This document shows positions 1-9,304 of a stretch of 64,000 nt of DNA, piece by piece. Where the stretch lies: the NCBI GenBank assembly GCA_947458585.1, contig CANGYY010000001.1:1-64000 (forward strand), written 5' to 3'. Position 1 is the stretch's first letter; each line of letters begins with the position of its first letter. The DNA is from Cyclobacteriaceae bacterium. GTDB lineage: Bacteria; Bacteroidota; Bacteroidia; Cytophagales; Cyclobacteriaceae. The notes beneath the pieces were generated by a model. That model made no database searches and was not told where the DNA came from. It was given only the letters and a program-made list of their open reading frames with translations. A program made the position numbers and the translations under genes.

Positions 1-81
1 AAAATTTTTAGTTTAAAATTGAATTAACGTTGGGATTTGAATTCCTTATATACTTTTTTCGTAAAATTAAATATATACTTT

Positions 82-594
82 ATGCACAAATACCTTAGCG
101 TACTTACATTGCTTGCCTTACTTTTTGCCGGGCTGTCTGGATGTACCGGAAGTTCAACTACACAGCAATTGGAAACCCCCGAACTACAATTGTCCGCCGA
201 GGGACCCCTTTATGCGGGTGCCAATTCATCTACGGCAACTTGGGAATTTGATATAACCGAAATTCTTGGGAATGCTGAAAAAGAGGTTTCGGAAGCACGA
301 ATTACTTCGGTAGAAGTGCTTTTGGTGGGGGCAGATAGCCTTCCTGCTATGGAAAAGATGGTGTTTGAGGTTACCTCAAAAAATACGCCCATGACCCGAA
401 TAGGCTTGTATGAAGGAAAAATCACCGCTGGACAGCCGTTCACCTTGACGATAGCAGACGAACAAGAGAATCTTGCTGCAGCATTTGCTGATGGTAAAAT
501 GACCTTTGTGGGCGACTTCGACCTTTTGGATGAAGAATACATGGGAAATATAGAATTCACTCTCAAAGTGAAGTTTGACCTGGGGAAAAAATAA
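82..594 (+). CDS. putative secreted lipoprotein, unknown function
   Basis: ORF with signal peptide and lipobox-like LFAGLSGC. The ORF track starts at 37; the internal ATG at 82 fits the signal peptide better. Confidence 0.7.
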   Translation: MHKYLSVLTLLALLFAGLSGCTGSSTTQQLETPELQLSAEGPLYAGANSSTATWEFDITEILGNAEKEVSEARITSVEVLLVGADSLPAMEKMVFEVTSKNTPMTRIGLYEGKITAGQPFTLTIADEQENLAAAFADGKMTFVGDFDLLDEEYMGNIEFTLKVKFDLGKK

Positions 595-620
595 GCATAA
601 CTTCTAACTACTGATTTACT

Positions 621-1064
621 ATGAAAAAATTAATCGCAATCTGTGCCTTTCTATTTGCTTCAACCGTAGCCATGGCGCAAGATGCCAATGCTATCGTGGG
701 TGTATGGGAACCAGGAAATGGCAAAGCAAGAGTAAAAATTGATAATATAGATGGGAAGTTTTACGGCCGCATCGTGTGGTTGAAAGAACCCAATGATCCA
801 AAAACAGGTAAGCCAAAAACAGATGTGAATAATTCGGATGCCAGCATGAAAAATGTGCCGCTCAGAGGCTACCGAATGCTGAAGGATTTTCAATACAAAG
901 GAAAGGGTATCTGGGAAGAAGGAACCATCTATGATCCCGAATCTGGCAATACCTACACCTCAGTGATCACGATGAAGGATGCAAATACCCTCGATATACG
1001 AGGCTATGTAGGGGTGAAGACCTTTGGACGCTCCGATACTTGGAGAAAGTTGAAAGTGAATTAA
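621..1064 (+). CDS. DUF2147 domain-containing secreted protein
   Basis: Signal peptide, then IVGVWEPGNGKARVKI...GKFYGRIVWLKEPND...GTIYDPESGNTYTSVITM, the typical DUF2147 pattern. Confidence 0.85.
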   Translation: MKKLIAICAFLFASTVAMAQDANAIVGVWEPGNGKARVKIDNIDGKFYGRIVWLKEPNDPKTGKPKTDVNNSDASMKNVPLRGYRMLKDFQYKGKGIWEEGTIYDPESGNTYTSVITMKDANTLDIRGYVGVKTFGRSDTWRKLKVN

Positions 1065-1076
1065 GGGCGAGCTGAG

Positions 1077-2186
1077 ATGAAGATAAAACTAGTATTCGCC
1101 ACATTTGCTTTATTCCTCACATTTCTTTCTCAAGGCGTTGCCCAAGTAGGTGAGGAAGAAAATTGGGATTTATACGATGACTTAGCGCTCGTAGACGACA
1201 CCAAAGTAAAACGATTTGCCAAGCCTACGATCGTAGGAATGAGCCCTACGCGCTTCCTAAGCTTGTCCTACGACCAGCAGCTGCCCTACATCATGAATCT
1301 TTCGGCGGCACGTTTCCCTGTCAGTAGCAACTCTGGCTGGGGTGTAGACGAAGAAGCACCGGTAAGTTCAAGCGGGGATGTGACGTTCACGGGGGGCATG
1401 CGATTCAATTCGAATATCCCGGTGATTTCCAAAGCGAGTCTAGTCTGGCAAACAGGCCTGAATTACATGCGGACCGGCTATTCGATTTCAGCGCCTGCAG
1501 GTCAAACTAAATTACCCGTGTTTGCGAATGCGCTGAATGAGCGTGGGTTAAACAATTTGAGTTGGGCGAATACCGTTTTCGTTCCGGTGAGCGAACAAAG
1601 CTTCCTTATTTTCCAAGGATCCCTAGACCTCAGTGGAGATTATGACTGGAGTCTGCAGCCACTCCAAACCGTGCGATGGAGCCTGGCCGCCATCTATGGC
1701 AAGCGGGTCAGCGAAACAAAACGCTGGGGTTTTGGTCTAGCCCGAACCTACCGTGTGGGCAACCTGAACTATGTACCCGTGATCCTATATGACGTCACCA
1801 GCCCAAATAGAAAATGGGGCACGGAGATCCTTTTTCCTGCAAGGGCACATGGACGATTTAACTTCAGTAAGAATTCCCTCTTGCTATTCGGATACGAGCT
1901 CGAAGGGCAGTCCTATCGCATGGATGCGCTTTCAAAAGGAAACAACAGTTACGAGATTCGAAGAGGAGAGCTGCGGCCGAGATTGGAACTTCAAAAGCAA
2001 CTTACGGGGCCTTTTTGGTTGAATCTCCAAGCGGGATACCGAATCGATTATTCCTTTGATGTGGACGAGTTGCCAGAGGGGCGAGAGTTTTTCAGAGGCT
2101 TCTTTGGAGAGCAGCCCTTCGGCATGCGCAATACCCTGCACGATGCGCTATACTTCAATATCGGAATCAGCTTTGTGACCTTGTAA
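1077..2186 (+). CDS. outer-membrane beta-barrel protein (DUF6268-like)
   Basis: Signal peptide, alternating aromatic beta-barrel strands, RWGFGLARTYRVGNLNYVPVILYD region. Confidence 0.65.
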   Translation: MKIKLVFATFALFLTFLSQGVAQVGEEENWDLYDDLALVDDTKVKRFAKPTIVGMSPTRFLSLSYDQQLPYIMNLSAARFPVSSNSGWGVDEEAPVSSSGDVTFTGGMRFNSNIPVISKASLVWQTGLNYMRTGYSISAPAGQTKLPVFANALNERGLNNLSWANTVFVPVSEQSFLIFQGSLDLSGDYDWSLQPLQTVRWSLAAIYGKRVSETKRWGFGLARTYRVGNLNYVPVILYDVTSPNRKWGTEILFPARAHGRFNFSKNSLLLFGYELEGQSYRMDALSKGNNSYEIRRGELRPRLELQKQLTGPFWLNLQAGYRIDYSFDVDELPEGREFFRGFFGEQPFGMRNTLHDALYFNIGISFVTL

Positions 2187-2214
2187 GTACTTCTCCATTT
2201 AGGAGAATAGTACT
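2186..2214. terminator. imperfect inverted repeat, possible 3' end structure
   Basis: AGTACTTCTCC-attta-GGAGAATAGTACT directly after the stop codon of 1077..2186. No strong T-tract. Confidence 0.3.
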
Positions 2215-2606
2215 ATCCCATTCCTTATTCCGGATATACCGGTGAATTTTTTTACTCCCCTACAAGGAAGGGAAAAACTCTTTATTATCGGTACAAATTC
2301 CAGGGTTAGTGTTCCTTGGTCAACTTTTAATTTCCAGCATGATTTAGTTGATTTCTGGGTGAATATAGACGTATAAGGGTTGTCTGGATTTCATGGAATA
2401 ACTAGGAGAGTTTGAGAAGGCGTTTCATTCTTACATAGGCTGAATAAAAGCATAAACTGCTCCCAAAAGGCGGGGTACTATTGAAATAAATAATTCGCTA
2501 AAAAATTATTTCCTTTTGAATTATTCAAGTACATTTCTTTCAGTTAAATCACCCAACCTGAATCTTAAAAAAGATGAACAGCACCAGATACTCAAAGAAA
2601 TTTTTG

Positions 2607-2969
2607 ATGAAAAAAATGTTTTTTGTACTTCTTTTTTTGGGTAGTCTACCACTTAGTTTCGCTCAGTCCCGTATAGAGATGTTTGTAGAGAATAGGAAAT
2701 ATGTAAATGACCAAACAGGCTTAGTGTTTCGGTATGGTTACATTTCTTCGCTCAATACTTATGGCGTTACTCTTTCAAATGCTAATTCCAGTGGAATAAA
2801 TTACATTAATTGTTCCAAGGATGTAGCATCTGACGAGTCATATATGATCCTTTCCAATTGCTTTGATCCGAATACAGGATCTGGAGGCTTTTCTAGAGCA
2901 GTTGTTGGTTCAAGAAGGGCGATTCTTTCTTTTTCAGATGGTGAACTTGAGTTCGAATTAGTTGATTAG
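2607..2969 (+). CDS. small secreted hypothetical protein
   Basis: Internal ATG at 2607 gives the signal peptide MKKMFFVLLFLGSLPLSFAQ. No recognisable domain. Confidence 0.6.
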   Translation: MKKMFFVLLFLGSLPLSFAQSRIEMFVENRKYVNDQTGLVFRYGYISSLNTYGVTLSNANSSGINYINCSKDVASDESYMILSNCFDPNTGSGGFSRAVVGSRRAILSFSDGELEFELVD

Positions 2970-3001
2970 TGATTATTAATAACCCTAAATATTTAATCAA
3001 A

Positions 3002-3340
3002 ATGAAAAAAACAGCCCTTTTCCTAGTCGTGTTTTTAGTAGTAGTAAGTTTTGTTTATTCTTCGGCGCCCCTAAATTCAAAGCCAGAATTAACTGCAAAC
3101 AACGCGGAAAGAGTCAACTTTAAAATTAAAGGTACCGGCTCAAAAAATATTGCAGTAACGATTGGGATCGGTTCCCAACCCGGTAGTGGAGCTTGTTGCT
3201 CTGGGGTAAGTCCTTTCACTACGGCTAGTTTTGTGGGTAACGTAGGGGATGTGGTGTATGATGGAAAAACGAGACGGGTAATTACCAAGATTTACAGTGA
3301 AATGAATGGGACAACGATTGATCTTGCGCAGTACTATTAA
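3002..3340 (+). CDS. small secreted hypothetical protein with Cys-Cys motif
   Basis: MKKTALFLVVFLVVVSFVYSS signal peptide, mature part with GSGACCSGVSPFTT. Follows 2607..2969 closely. Confidence 0.6.
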   Translation: MKKTALFLVVFLVVVSFVYSSAPLNSKPELTANNAERVNFKIKGTGSKNIAVTIGIGSQPGSGACCSGVSPFTTASFVGNVGDVVYDGKTRRVITKIYSEMNGTTIDLAQYY

Positions 3341-3401
3341 TTTCAATTGATAAAAACAGAGTTTAAATTGATTGATTTAGACTTCAATTTCATTACCAAA
3401 C

Positions 3402-3432
3402 CAAAGAGACCCGAAAGGGTCCCTTTGTTTAT
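3402..3432 (+). terminator. rho-independent terminator-like hairpin
   Basis: CAAAGAGACCC-gaaa-GGGTCCCTTTG followed by TTTAT. Confidence 0.65.
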
Positions 3433-3467
3433 ATTCACAAATAGTTATTCACTCCAAAAAAAACAGT

Positions 3468-4259
3468 ATGATTAGGAACCATGAAATCGATTACAAAATC
3501 TATGGAGAAGAACTCCAATTTGTTGAAATTGAATTAGATCCCAATGAAACTGCCATCGCAGAAAGCGGCGCCTTTATGATGATGGAAAGTGGCATTGAAA
3601 TGCAAACCATTTTTGGTGATGGAAGCCAGGAGCAATCTGGTGGATTTATGGGCAAATTGTTTAGTGCTGGAAAGCGTTTACTGGTAGGTGAAAGTTTGTT
3701 TATGACTGCATTTACCAATGTAGGCCAGGGAAAAAAGAAGGTAAGTTTTGCATCTGCCTATACCGGAAAAATTATTGTATTCGACCTGAAGCAATTGGGA
3801 GGAAAAATCATCGCACAGAAGGATGCCTTTTTATGCGCCGCCAAAGGAGTAAGCATTGGCATTGAGGTTCAGAGAAAACTGGGTACAGGTATATTTGGAG
3901 GTGAGGGATTTATTATGCAAAAGCTAGAGGGTGATGGACTCGCATTTGCACATGCTGGAGGATACATCGTTGAAAAGGATTTGCAGCCTGGCGAAGTACT
4001 CAAGGTAGATACAGGATGTGTGGTAGCTTATACTGCAGGGGTTGACTTTGATATCGAAATGGTAAAGGGAATTAAGAACTTTATGTTTGGTGGAGAAGGT
4101 TTGTTTTTAGCCGTATTGCGAGGCCCAGGAAAAGTATGGTTGCAGTCCCTTCCCATCAGTAGACTTGCGGGACGTATCATGCAATATGGTGGTACAACTA
4201 GAAAAGAAGAGGGTAGTGTGTTGGGAGGACTCGGTAATTTATTAGATGGCAGAGAATAG
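3468..4259 (+). CDS. TIGR00266/AIM24 family protein
   Basis: YGEELQFVEIELDPNETAIAESGAFMMM...GEGLFLAVLRGPGKVWLQSLP, typical of the AIM24/TIGR00266 family. Confidence 0.9.
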   Translation: MIRNHEIDYKIYGEELQFVEIELDPNETAIAESGAFMMMESGIEMQTIFGDGSQEQSGGFMGKLFSAGKRLLVGESLFMTAFTNVGQGKKKVSFASAYTGKIIVFDLKQLGGKIIAQKDAFLCAAKGVSIGIEVQRKLGTGIFGGEGFIMQKLEGDGLAFAHAGGYIVEKDLQPGEVLKVDTGCVVAYTAGVDFDIEMVKGIKNFMFGGEGLFLAVLRGPGKVWLQSLPISRLAGRIMQYGGTTRKEEGSVLGGLGNLLDGRE

Positions 4260-4278
4260 GATATAAAAGATGCCAACA

Positions 4279-4312
4279 AAAAAGCCCTTCGTAAATGCGA
4301 AGGGCTTTTTTG
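4279..4312. terminator. bidirectional terminator hairpin
   Basis: AAAAAAGCCCTTCGtaaatGCGAAGGGCTTTTTT. Confidence 0.85.
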
Positions 4313-4472
4313 ATTACTGGTAATTGTTCTGCTTGTTTTCAAAGGAAAGTAGGGGTCGATTTTAGCTTGTTTGATTTTTTGAATATCCTCTCCTTTTAGG
4401 TTAATTGGTTTTCAATTTCTAAATACATCTTTGGAAGGTTTATGTTCAATAAATGGTATTTTGAATGCGTAA

Positions 4473-5171
4473 TCATAAAAACACTTTGGCAAATGCCCGA
4501 ACAGGAAAGGTCCCCATTCCTTTGATTTTAGGAGGGATGGCATTGAAGAAAAACCCTTCCTCTGGTAGGTTTTCCAGATTGCATAAATGCTCCACAATTA
4601 AAATTTCGGAGGCCAAAAGCATACTATGTGCCGGTCTTGAGTTTGTTGCCGTATTGTCTAGGTTGTGCGAGTCAATCCCTACCAGTTTCACTCCAGCTTC
4701 CTTCAAAAAAATAGCTGCCTCCTCGGTGAGGTAGGGGTGATGCTCGTAGTAGCGTTCGGTATTCCAATGACAAGCCCATCCCGTATTCACGAGCACCGCG
4801 CGGTGCCTAAGTTCTTTATTTTTGAAATGCTCCGGAGTAATCACTAAGGTTTCAGTAAAGGGCACTCGGACCACAATCCCTTCTAGCTCAGCAAATGCGG
4901 TTAAATCTACCTCGGAAATATCTTTTCCGTCCGCATACCGGTGGAAGGGACAGTCAATGTAGGTCCCTGTATTGCCCACCAACTCTAGCTTCCCGATTTG
5001 AAATTCTGTACCGGCAGCATACTGCTGTCTGGAATCTTCCCGACTCAGGTAATCGCAAATGATCGGTGCAGGCAATCCCTTGTAGGTAACTAATCCCGCT
5101 TCTATGGTATGACTTAGGTCCACCAAACGACCCGAATGCTGACTTTGCTGCATAAATTTAGTTTCCATCAT
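4473..5171 (-). CDS. cyclase family protein (kynurenine formamidase-like fold)
   Basis: VDLSHTIEAGLVTYKG...GNTGTYIDCPFHRYADGKD...VGIDSHNLD; cyclase family pattern with variant motif. Confidence 0.8.
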   Translation of the reverse strand: MMETKFMQQSQHSGRLVDLSHTIEAGLVTYKGLPAPIICDYLSREDSRQQYAAGTEFQIGKLELVGNTGTYIDCPFHRYADGKDISEVDLTAFAELEGIVVRVPFTETLVITPEHFKNKELRHRAVLVNTGWACHWNTERYYEHHPYLTEEAAIFLKEAGVKLVGIDSHNLDNTATNSRPAHSMLLASEILIVEHLCNLENLPEEGFFFNAIPPKIKGMGTFPVRAFAKVFL

Positions 5172-5391
5172 CGAGGGTAAGGGGTACAGGTGGCCTTTCG
5201 CTAGGATCCAAATGGAATCGGCTCTTGGAAGGGTAATGGAAGTAACAAGCTAATCAAAATCAACAAATTCTATAAATTTGGAGAAGTTCATTCTCAAAAA
5301 ACAAAAACCCATTAATCTGAAATTTGGAACACCGGGCTTGTTTTAAGCCCTAATCCTGAACCTATTTCTTTTAAAAATTACTGCTATTCCC

Positions 5392-5835
5392 ATGGAACAA
5401 TCCCTATTCAAAGAACTTTTGGCCCAAAATATTCAAAGCTGCAGCTATGCCTTCGATGCGATTACCGAAGAAAATAGCAGCTCTAGACTGAATGAAACCA
5501 CTGCCTCCGTAGGATTTATCTTTCGGCATGTAGGAGAGACAATGTTACTCTTTGGGTATTTTTTTGGCATTCCGACAGACGGTACCAATACCACGATGGG
5601 CAAGCAAGATACCGGACAGGGCAAGGATCTCAGTACGAGTCGGGAACTACTACAAAAAGGCTATGCCTTGCTGGAGCAGATTATCAATTCCACTCCCGCC
5701 GAAGGCTGGTTCGAGCCTGTGGAAACTCCCTTTTTTGGAACGGTGTCTAAGGCTAGACTATTTTCCCATATCCTCTACCACAACTCCTACCATGCAGGTC
5801 AGATCGCTCTGACGCTTAAGCGGGCATCGAAATAG
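5392..5835 (+). CDS. DinB family protein
   Basis: Four-helix pattern with metal-binding His: FRHVGETMLLFGYFFG and ILYHNSYHAGQIALTLK. Confidence 0.8.
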   Translation: MEQSLFKELLAQNIQSCSYAFDAITEENSSSRLNETTASVGFIFRHVGETMLLFGYFFGIPTDGTNTTMGKQDTGQGKDLSTSRELLQKGYALLEQIINSTPAEGWFEPVETPFFGTVSKARLFSHILYHNSYHAGQIALTLKRASK

Positions 5836-5895
5836 TTTGCATGCCTCAACTCCCAAATAACTTCAATCCGTTTACTTGAATTCCATTCTTTGATT

Positions 5896-8229
5896 ATGTC
5901 TATCCGTACGTTTTGGTTCTGCTGTTTCTTCATGCTACTTCCTAGGATCATCCATGCAAAAGCCCCTGACGCAGCAACCCAATCCATCCAATGCATCACC
6001 GTTTTGGGAATCGCCCAAGATGGGGGCTACCCACAAGCGGGCTGTCAGGAGGAACATTACTTACGTGATTGGAAAGAAGACAAAATCAGCCACGGGCTCA
6101 CAGATCAGATCCGTGGACAAAGCACATTTAAAGCTCAAATCTTAGATAATGCAACCGGGAATCCCTTGGCTGGGGCTACCCTCTTTTTTCCACAGTTGGG
6201 ATTGGGTGGCATTTCGGACGAAAAGGGCTGGGTGTCCGTGGCCGATATCCCCAATGGGACCCACACACTTCTCGTGCAGTACCTAGGCTATGAAACCCTT
6301 CGACTTCGCCTCAGCTTTCCACTAGAAGGTTCCGAACCAGTTGTTTTCAGATTGGAGCAGGAAGAGGAGGAACTCGAAATCCTCTTGGTTCAATCCAACC
6401 GGAGCAGCCGTGTGATCGAAGATGTGCCTACCCGAGTAGAAATTATTGCAGGGGAGGAGCTCTCCGAAAAGGGCAACATGAAACCAGGGGATATCCGAAT
6501 GCTCCTCAACGAGAGTACGGGAATCCAAACTCAGCAAACCTCTGCCACTAGCTACAACTCCAGCATCCGCATTCAGGGGCTAGATGGAAAATATACCCAG
6601 CTACTTCGAGATGGATTGCCACTCTATGCTGGTTTTTCTTCTGGATTGAGTTTGATGCAAATTGCCCCTCTGGACCTCGCGCAGGTGGAGGTGGTGAAAG
6701 GCGCTTCCTCCACGCTCTATGGGGGAGGAGCCATCGCAGGCTTGGTCAATCTGATTTCCAAACGGCCCGAGGAAGAACCCGAGCTCTCATTTTTACTCAA
6801 CGGTACTTCTGCCCGGGGTCTCGATGCCAGTGCCTTCTATGCTGCCAAAGGGGAGAAATTTGGGACCACGGTTTTCACTTCCTTCAACAAAGGGACTGCC
6901 TATGATCCTGCAGGCATTGGTTTGACGGCCATCCCAGAATTTGAGCGATTTACGGTCAATCCCAAACTCTTTTGGGACCTAAATTCCAATACCAATTTGG
7001 TGGCAGGAATCAATTACAGCCAAGAAGATCGACTGGGAGGTTCCATGGACTACATCCAAGGAAAAACTGCTACTGATCCTTACTTCGAGGCCAACGCCAC
7101 CGATAGGATTTCTACCGAACTCACTTTCAAGACCCAATGGGCCGACACCCAGTCCTTGACCTTCAAAAATAGCCTCAACTTGTTTAGCAGGTCAATAGAA
7201 ATTCCAGAATATCAATTCGATGGCAGGCAGGTTTCTTCTTTTTCTGAGATGAGCTGGTCTTCGACAAAGCCCAAATCTTCTTGGATTTCGGGAATCAACG
7301 TCTGGACCGATCGCTTTACGCAAAGCCAGGGTAATCTCTCCAATCCCTTGGATTACTCACTGACGACCCTGGGTGCATTTGTACAAAACATCTGGAATGC
7401 CAACGATAAATGGACCCTAGAATCGGGCTTCCGCTTGGATCATTTGAATACGGAAGGATTTTTTCCTTTGCCAAAACTATCCGCTATGTACACCCCCAAT
7501 GCGGCACTTACCCTGCGAATTGGAGGCGGATTGGGCTATAAATCTCCGACCGTATTCACCGAAGAAACTGAGCGGATTCAATTTCGTAGGGTAGCCCCAA
7601 TAGATTATGGGAAGCTCCAGTCGGAGCGTTCTGCTGGTGCAAATTTGGACATCAACTACCGCTTGGCTTTGGGAGAGGAACTTTCTTTGGTGGCTAACAC
7701 GCTCCTTTTTGTGACACAAATCCAAAATCCCCTGCTGTTGGAAAAAAGTGCCAAGGGATTCGAGTTTGTCCAGCCAGAGGGGAACTTTCAAACCCAAGGG
7801 GTGGAGGTGAATCTGAAGTGGAATTACCGGGATTTTAAACTTTTCACCGGGTACACCCTGGCGGATGTTACGCAGGAGTTTAATGGGCAGAAAAGCCCCT
7901 ATCCGCTAGTAGCTAGACACCGGCTGAATAATGTGTTGATGTTTGAGCAACATGAAAATTTTAGAATCGGACTGGAAGCCTATTATTTTTCTCCACAAGT
8001 GCTCAATGATGGAAGGGAAGGGCAGTCCTACTGGATTTTTGGTTTGATGGGCGAAAAAGCATTGGGAGAGCATTTCTCAGTATTTATCAACTTTGAAAAT
8101 TTTCTTGATGCACGACAAACTCGTTTTGATACCATCTATACAGGAGATCTAAGTAATCCCGAGTTTCGGGATATCTATGCGCCTGTCGACGGATTTGTAG
8201 TCAACGGAGGAGTAAAGTTGAACTTCTAA
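5896..8229 (+). CDS. TonB-dependent receptor with carboxypeptidase-regulatory-like domain and an N-terminal PqqB-like MBL fragment (chimera)
   Basis: CarbopepD_reg-like STFKAQILDNATGNPLAGATLFFPQ, plug IRIQGLDGKYTQLLRDGLPLYAG...VEVVKGASSTLYGGGAIAGLVNLISK, C-terminal barrel. The first ~60 aa match the start of CDS 8323..9270. Confidence 0.9.
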   Translation: MSIRTFWFCCFFMLLPRIIHAKAPDAATQSIQCITVLGIAQDGGYPQAGCQEEHYLRDWKEDKISHGLTDQIRGQSTFKAQILDNATGNPLAGATLFFPQLGLGGISDEKGWVSVADIPNGTHTLLVQYLGYETLRLRLSFPLEGSEPVVFRLEQEEEELEILLVQSNRSSRVIEDVPTRVEIIAGEELSEKGNMKPGDIRMLLNESTGIQTQQTSATSYNSSIRIQGLDGKYTQLLRDGLPLYAGFSSGLSLMQIAPLDLAQVEVVKGASSTLYGGGAIAGLVNLISKRPEEEPELSFLLNGTSARGLDASAFYAAKGEKFGTTVFTSFNKGTAYDPAGIGLTAIPEFERFTVNPKLFWDLNSNTNLVAGINYSQEDRLGGSMDYIQGKTATDPYFEANATDRISTELTFKTQWADTQSLTFKNSLNLFSRSIEIPEYQFDGRQVSSFSEMSWSSTKPKSSWISGINVWTDRFTQSQGNLSNPLDYSLTTLGAFVQNIWNANDKWTLESGFRLDHLNTEGFFPLPKLSAMYTPNAALTLRIGGGLGYKSPTVFTEETERIQFRRVAPIDYGKLQSERSAGANLDINYRLALGEELSLVANTLLFVTQIQNPLLLEKSAKGFEFVQPEGNFQTQGVEVNLKWNYRDFKLFTGYTLADVTQEFNGQKSPYPLVARHRLNNVLMFEQHENFRIGLEAYYFSPQVLNDGREGQSYWIFGLMGEKALGEHFSVFINFENFLDARQTRFDTIYTGDLSNPEFRDIYAPVDGFVVNGGVKLNF

Positions 8230-8322
8230 TTACCGTAGGAAGTATGTTTCTGGATTGGTTTCTTTAAGTCCTAACTAGTGGCATTCGTTCTCCTCTTTAT
8301 TCCCGTCACTAACTGCCTGTTT

Positions 8323-9270
8323 ATGAAAAGATATTTTTATTGGGCTTGCACCCTCTTAGTCCTAGCCCCGATTTTAACAAAGGGCCAAATCACTGCAACT
8401 GAATCAAAGCAATCTCAATACATCACCGTGTTGGGAATCGCTCAAGATGGAGGTTACCCGCAAGCAGGCTGCACAGCCGAGCATTGCTTGCGCCACTGGA
8501 GAGGGGAGGAAGAAAAGCGGCATGTGGTGAGTTTAGGGCTCACGGATCAAGCCAGTGGACAAAACTGGTTGTTTGAAGCGACTCCGGACTTTACATCTCA
8601 ACTCCAGCAACTTCAACAAGCTTCAGGTACCTCCAACCTATCGGGTATTTTTTTAACCCATGCACACATGGGACATTACGCGGGTTTGCTCCAACTCGGT
8701 AGAGAAGCCATGGGAGCCAAAGGAATGCCGGTGTATGTAATGCCTCGAATGAAGGAATTTCTAGAAAAGAATGCCCCTTGGAGCCAATTGGTGGCATTGG
8801 GAAACATCAAACTGATCTTGATGGAGCAAGAAAAATCCATTCAATTGACGCCGACTCTTCGGGTCACTCCTCTGCTAGTTCCGCATCGGGATGAGTTTTC
8901 GGAGACCGTAGGATTTCGTGTCGAGACCAGCGAAAAGAGTCTGTTGTTTATCCCAGACATTGACAAGTGGCCGTTGTGGGAAAAGGACATTCGAGCCGAA
9001 GTAGCTCGGGTAGATGTAGCCTTGCTGGATGCCACCTTCTATCAGGAAGGGGAACTTCCCAACCGGAACATGAGTGAGATCCCGCATCCTTTTGTTGTCG
9101 AAACCATGGCTTTATTTTCTCCGCTTCCAGCTGTTGAAAAACGCAAAGTCAAGTTTATCCACTTCAACCACACCAATCCCTTGATATTGGAAGGTGCTGA
9201 GCGAGATGCTGTCAAAAAGCTAGGCTTTGAGGTAGCTACCGAAGGGGAGCGAATTGTATTGAAGAAGTAA
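8323..9270 (+). CDS. PqqB-like MBL-fold metallo-hydrolase, secreted
   Basis: Signal peptide; ITVLGIAQDGGYPQAGC; THAHMGHYAGLLQLGREAMG (HxHxGH); LLFIPDIDKW; LLDATFY; IHFNHTNPL. Confidence 0.85.
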   Translation: MKRYFYWACTLLVLAPILTKGQITATESKQSQYITVLGIAQDGGYPQAGCTAEHCLRHWRGEEEKRHVVSLGLTDQASGQNWLFEATPDFTSQLQQLQQASGTSNLSGIFLTHAHMGHYAGLLQLGREAMGAKGMPVYVMPRMKEFLEKNAPWSQLVALGNIKLILMEQEKSIQLTPTLRVTPLLVPHRDEFSETVGFRVETSEKSLLFIPDIDKWPLWEKDIRAEVARVDVALLDATFYQEGELPNRNMSEIPHPFVVETMALFSPLPAVEKRKVKFIHFNHTNPLILEGAERDAVKKLGFEVATEGERIVLKK

Positions 9271-9302
9271 AAAAGCTGCCTTCTGATGGAAGCAGCCTTT
9301 CT
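9267..9302. terminator. hairpin between convergent genes
   Basis: AAAAAAGCTGCCTTctgatgGAAGCAGCCTTTCT; imperfect stem with flanking A and T tracts. Confidence 0.5.
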
Positions 9303-9304
9303 AG

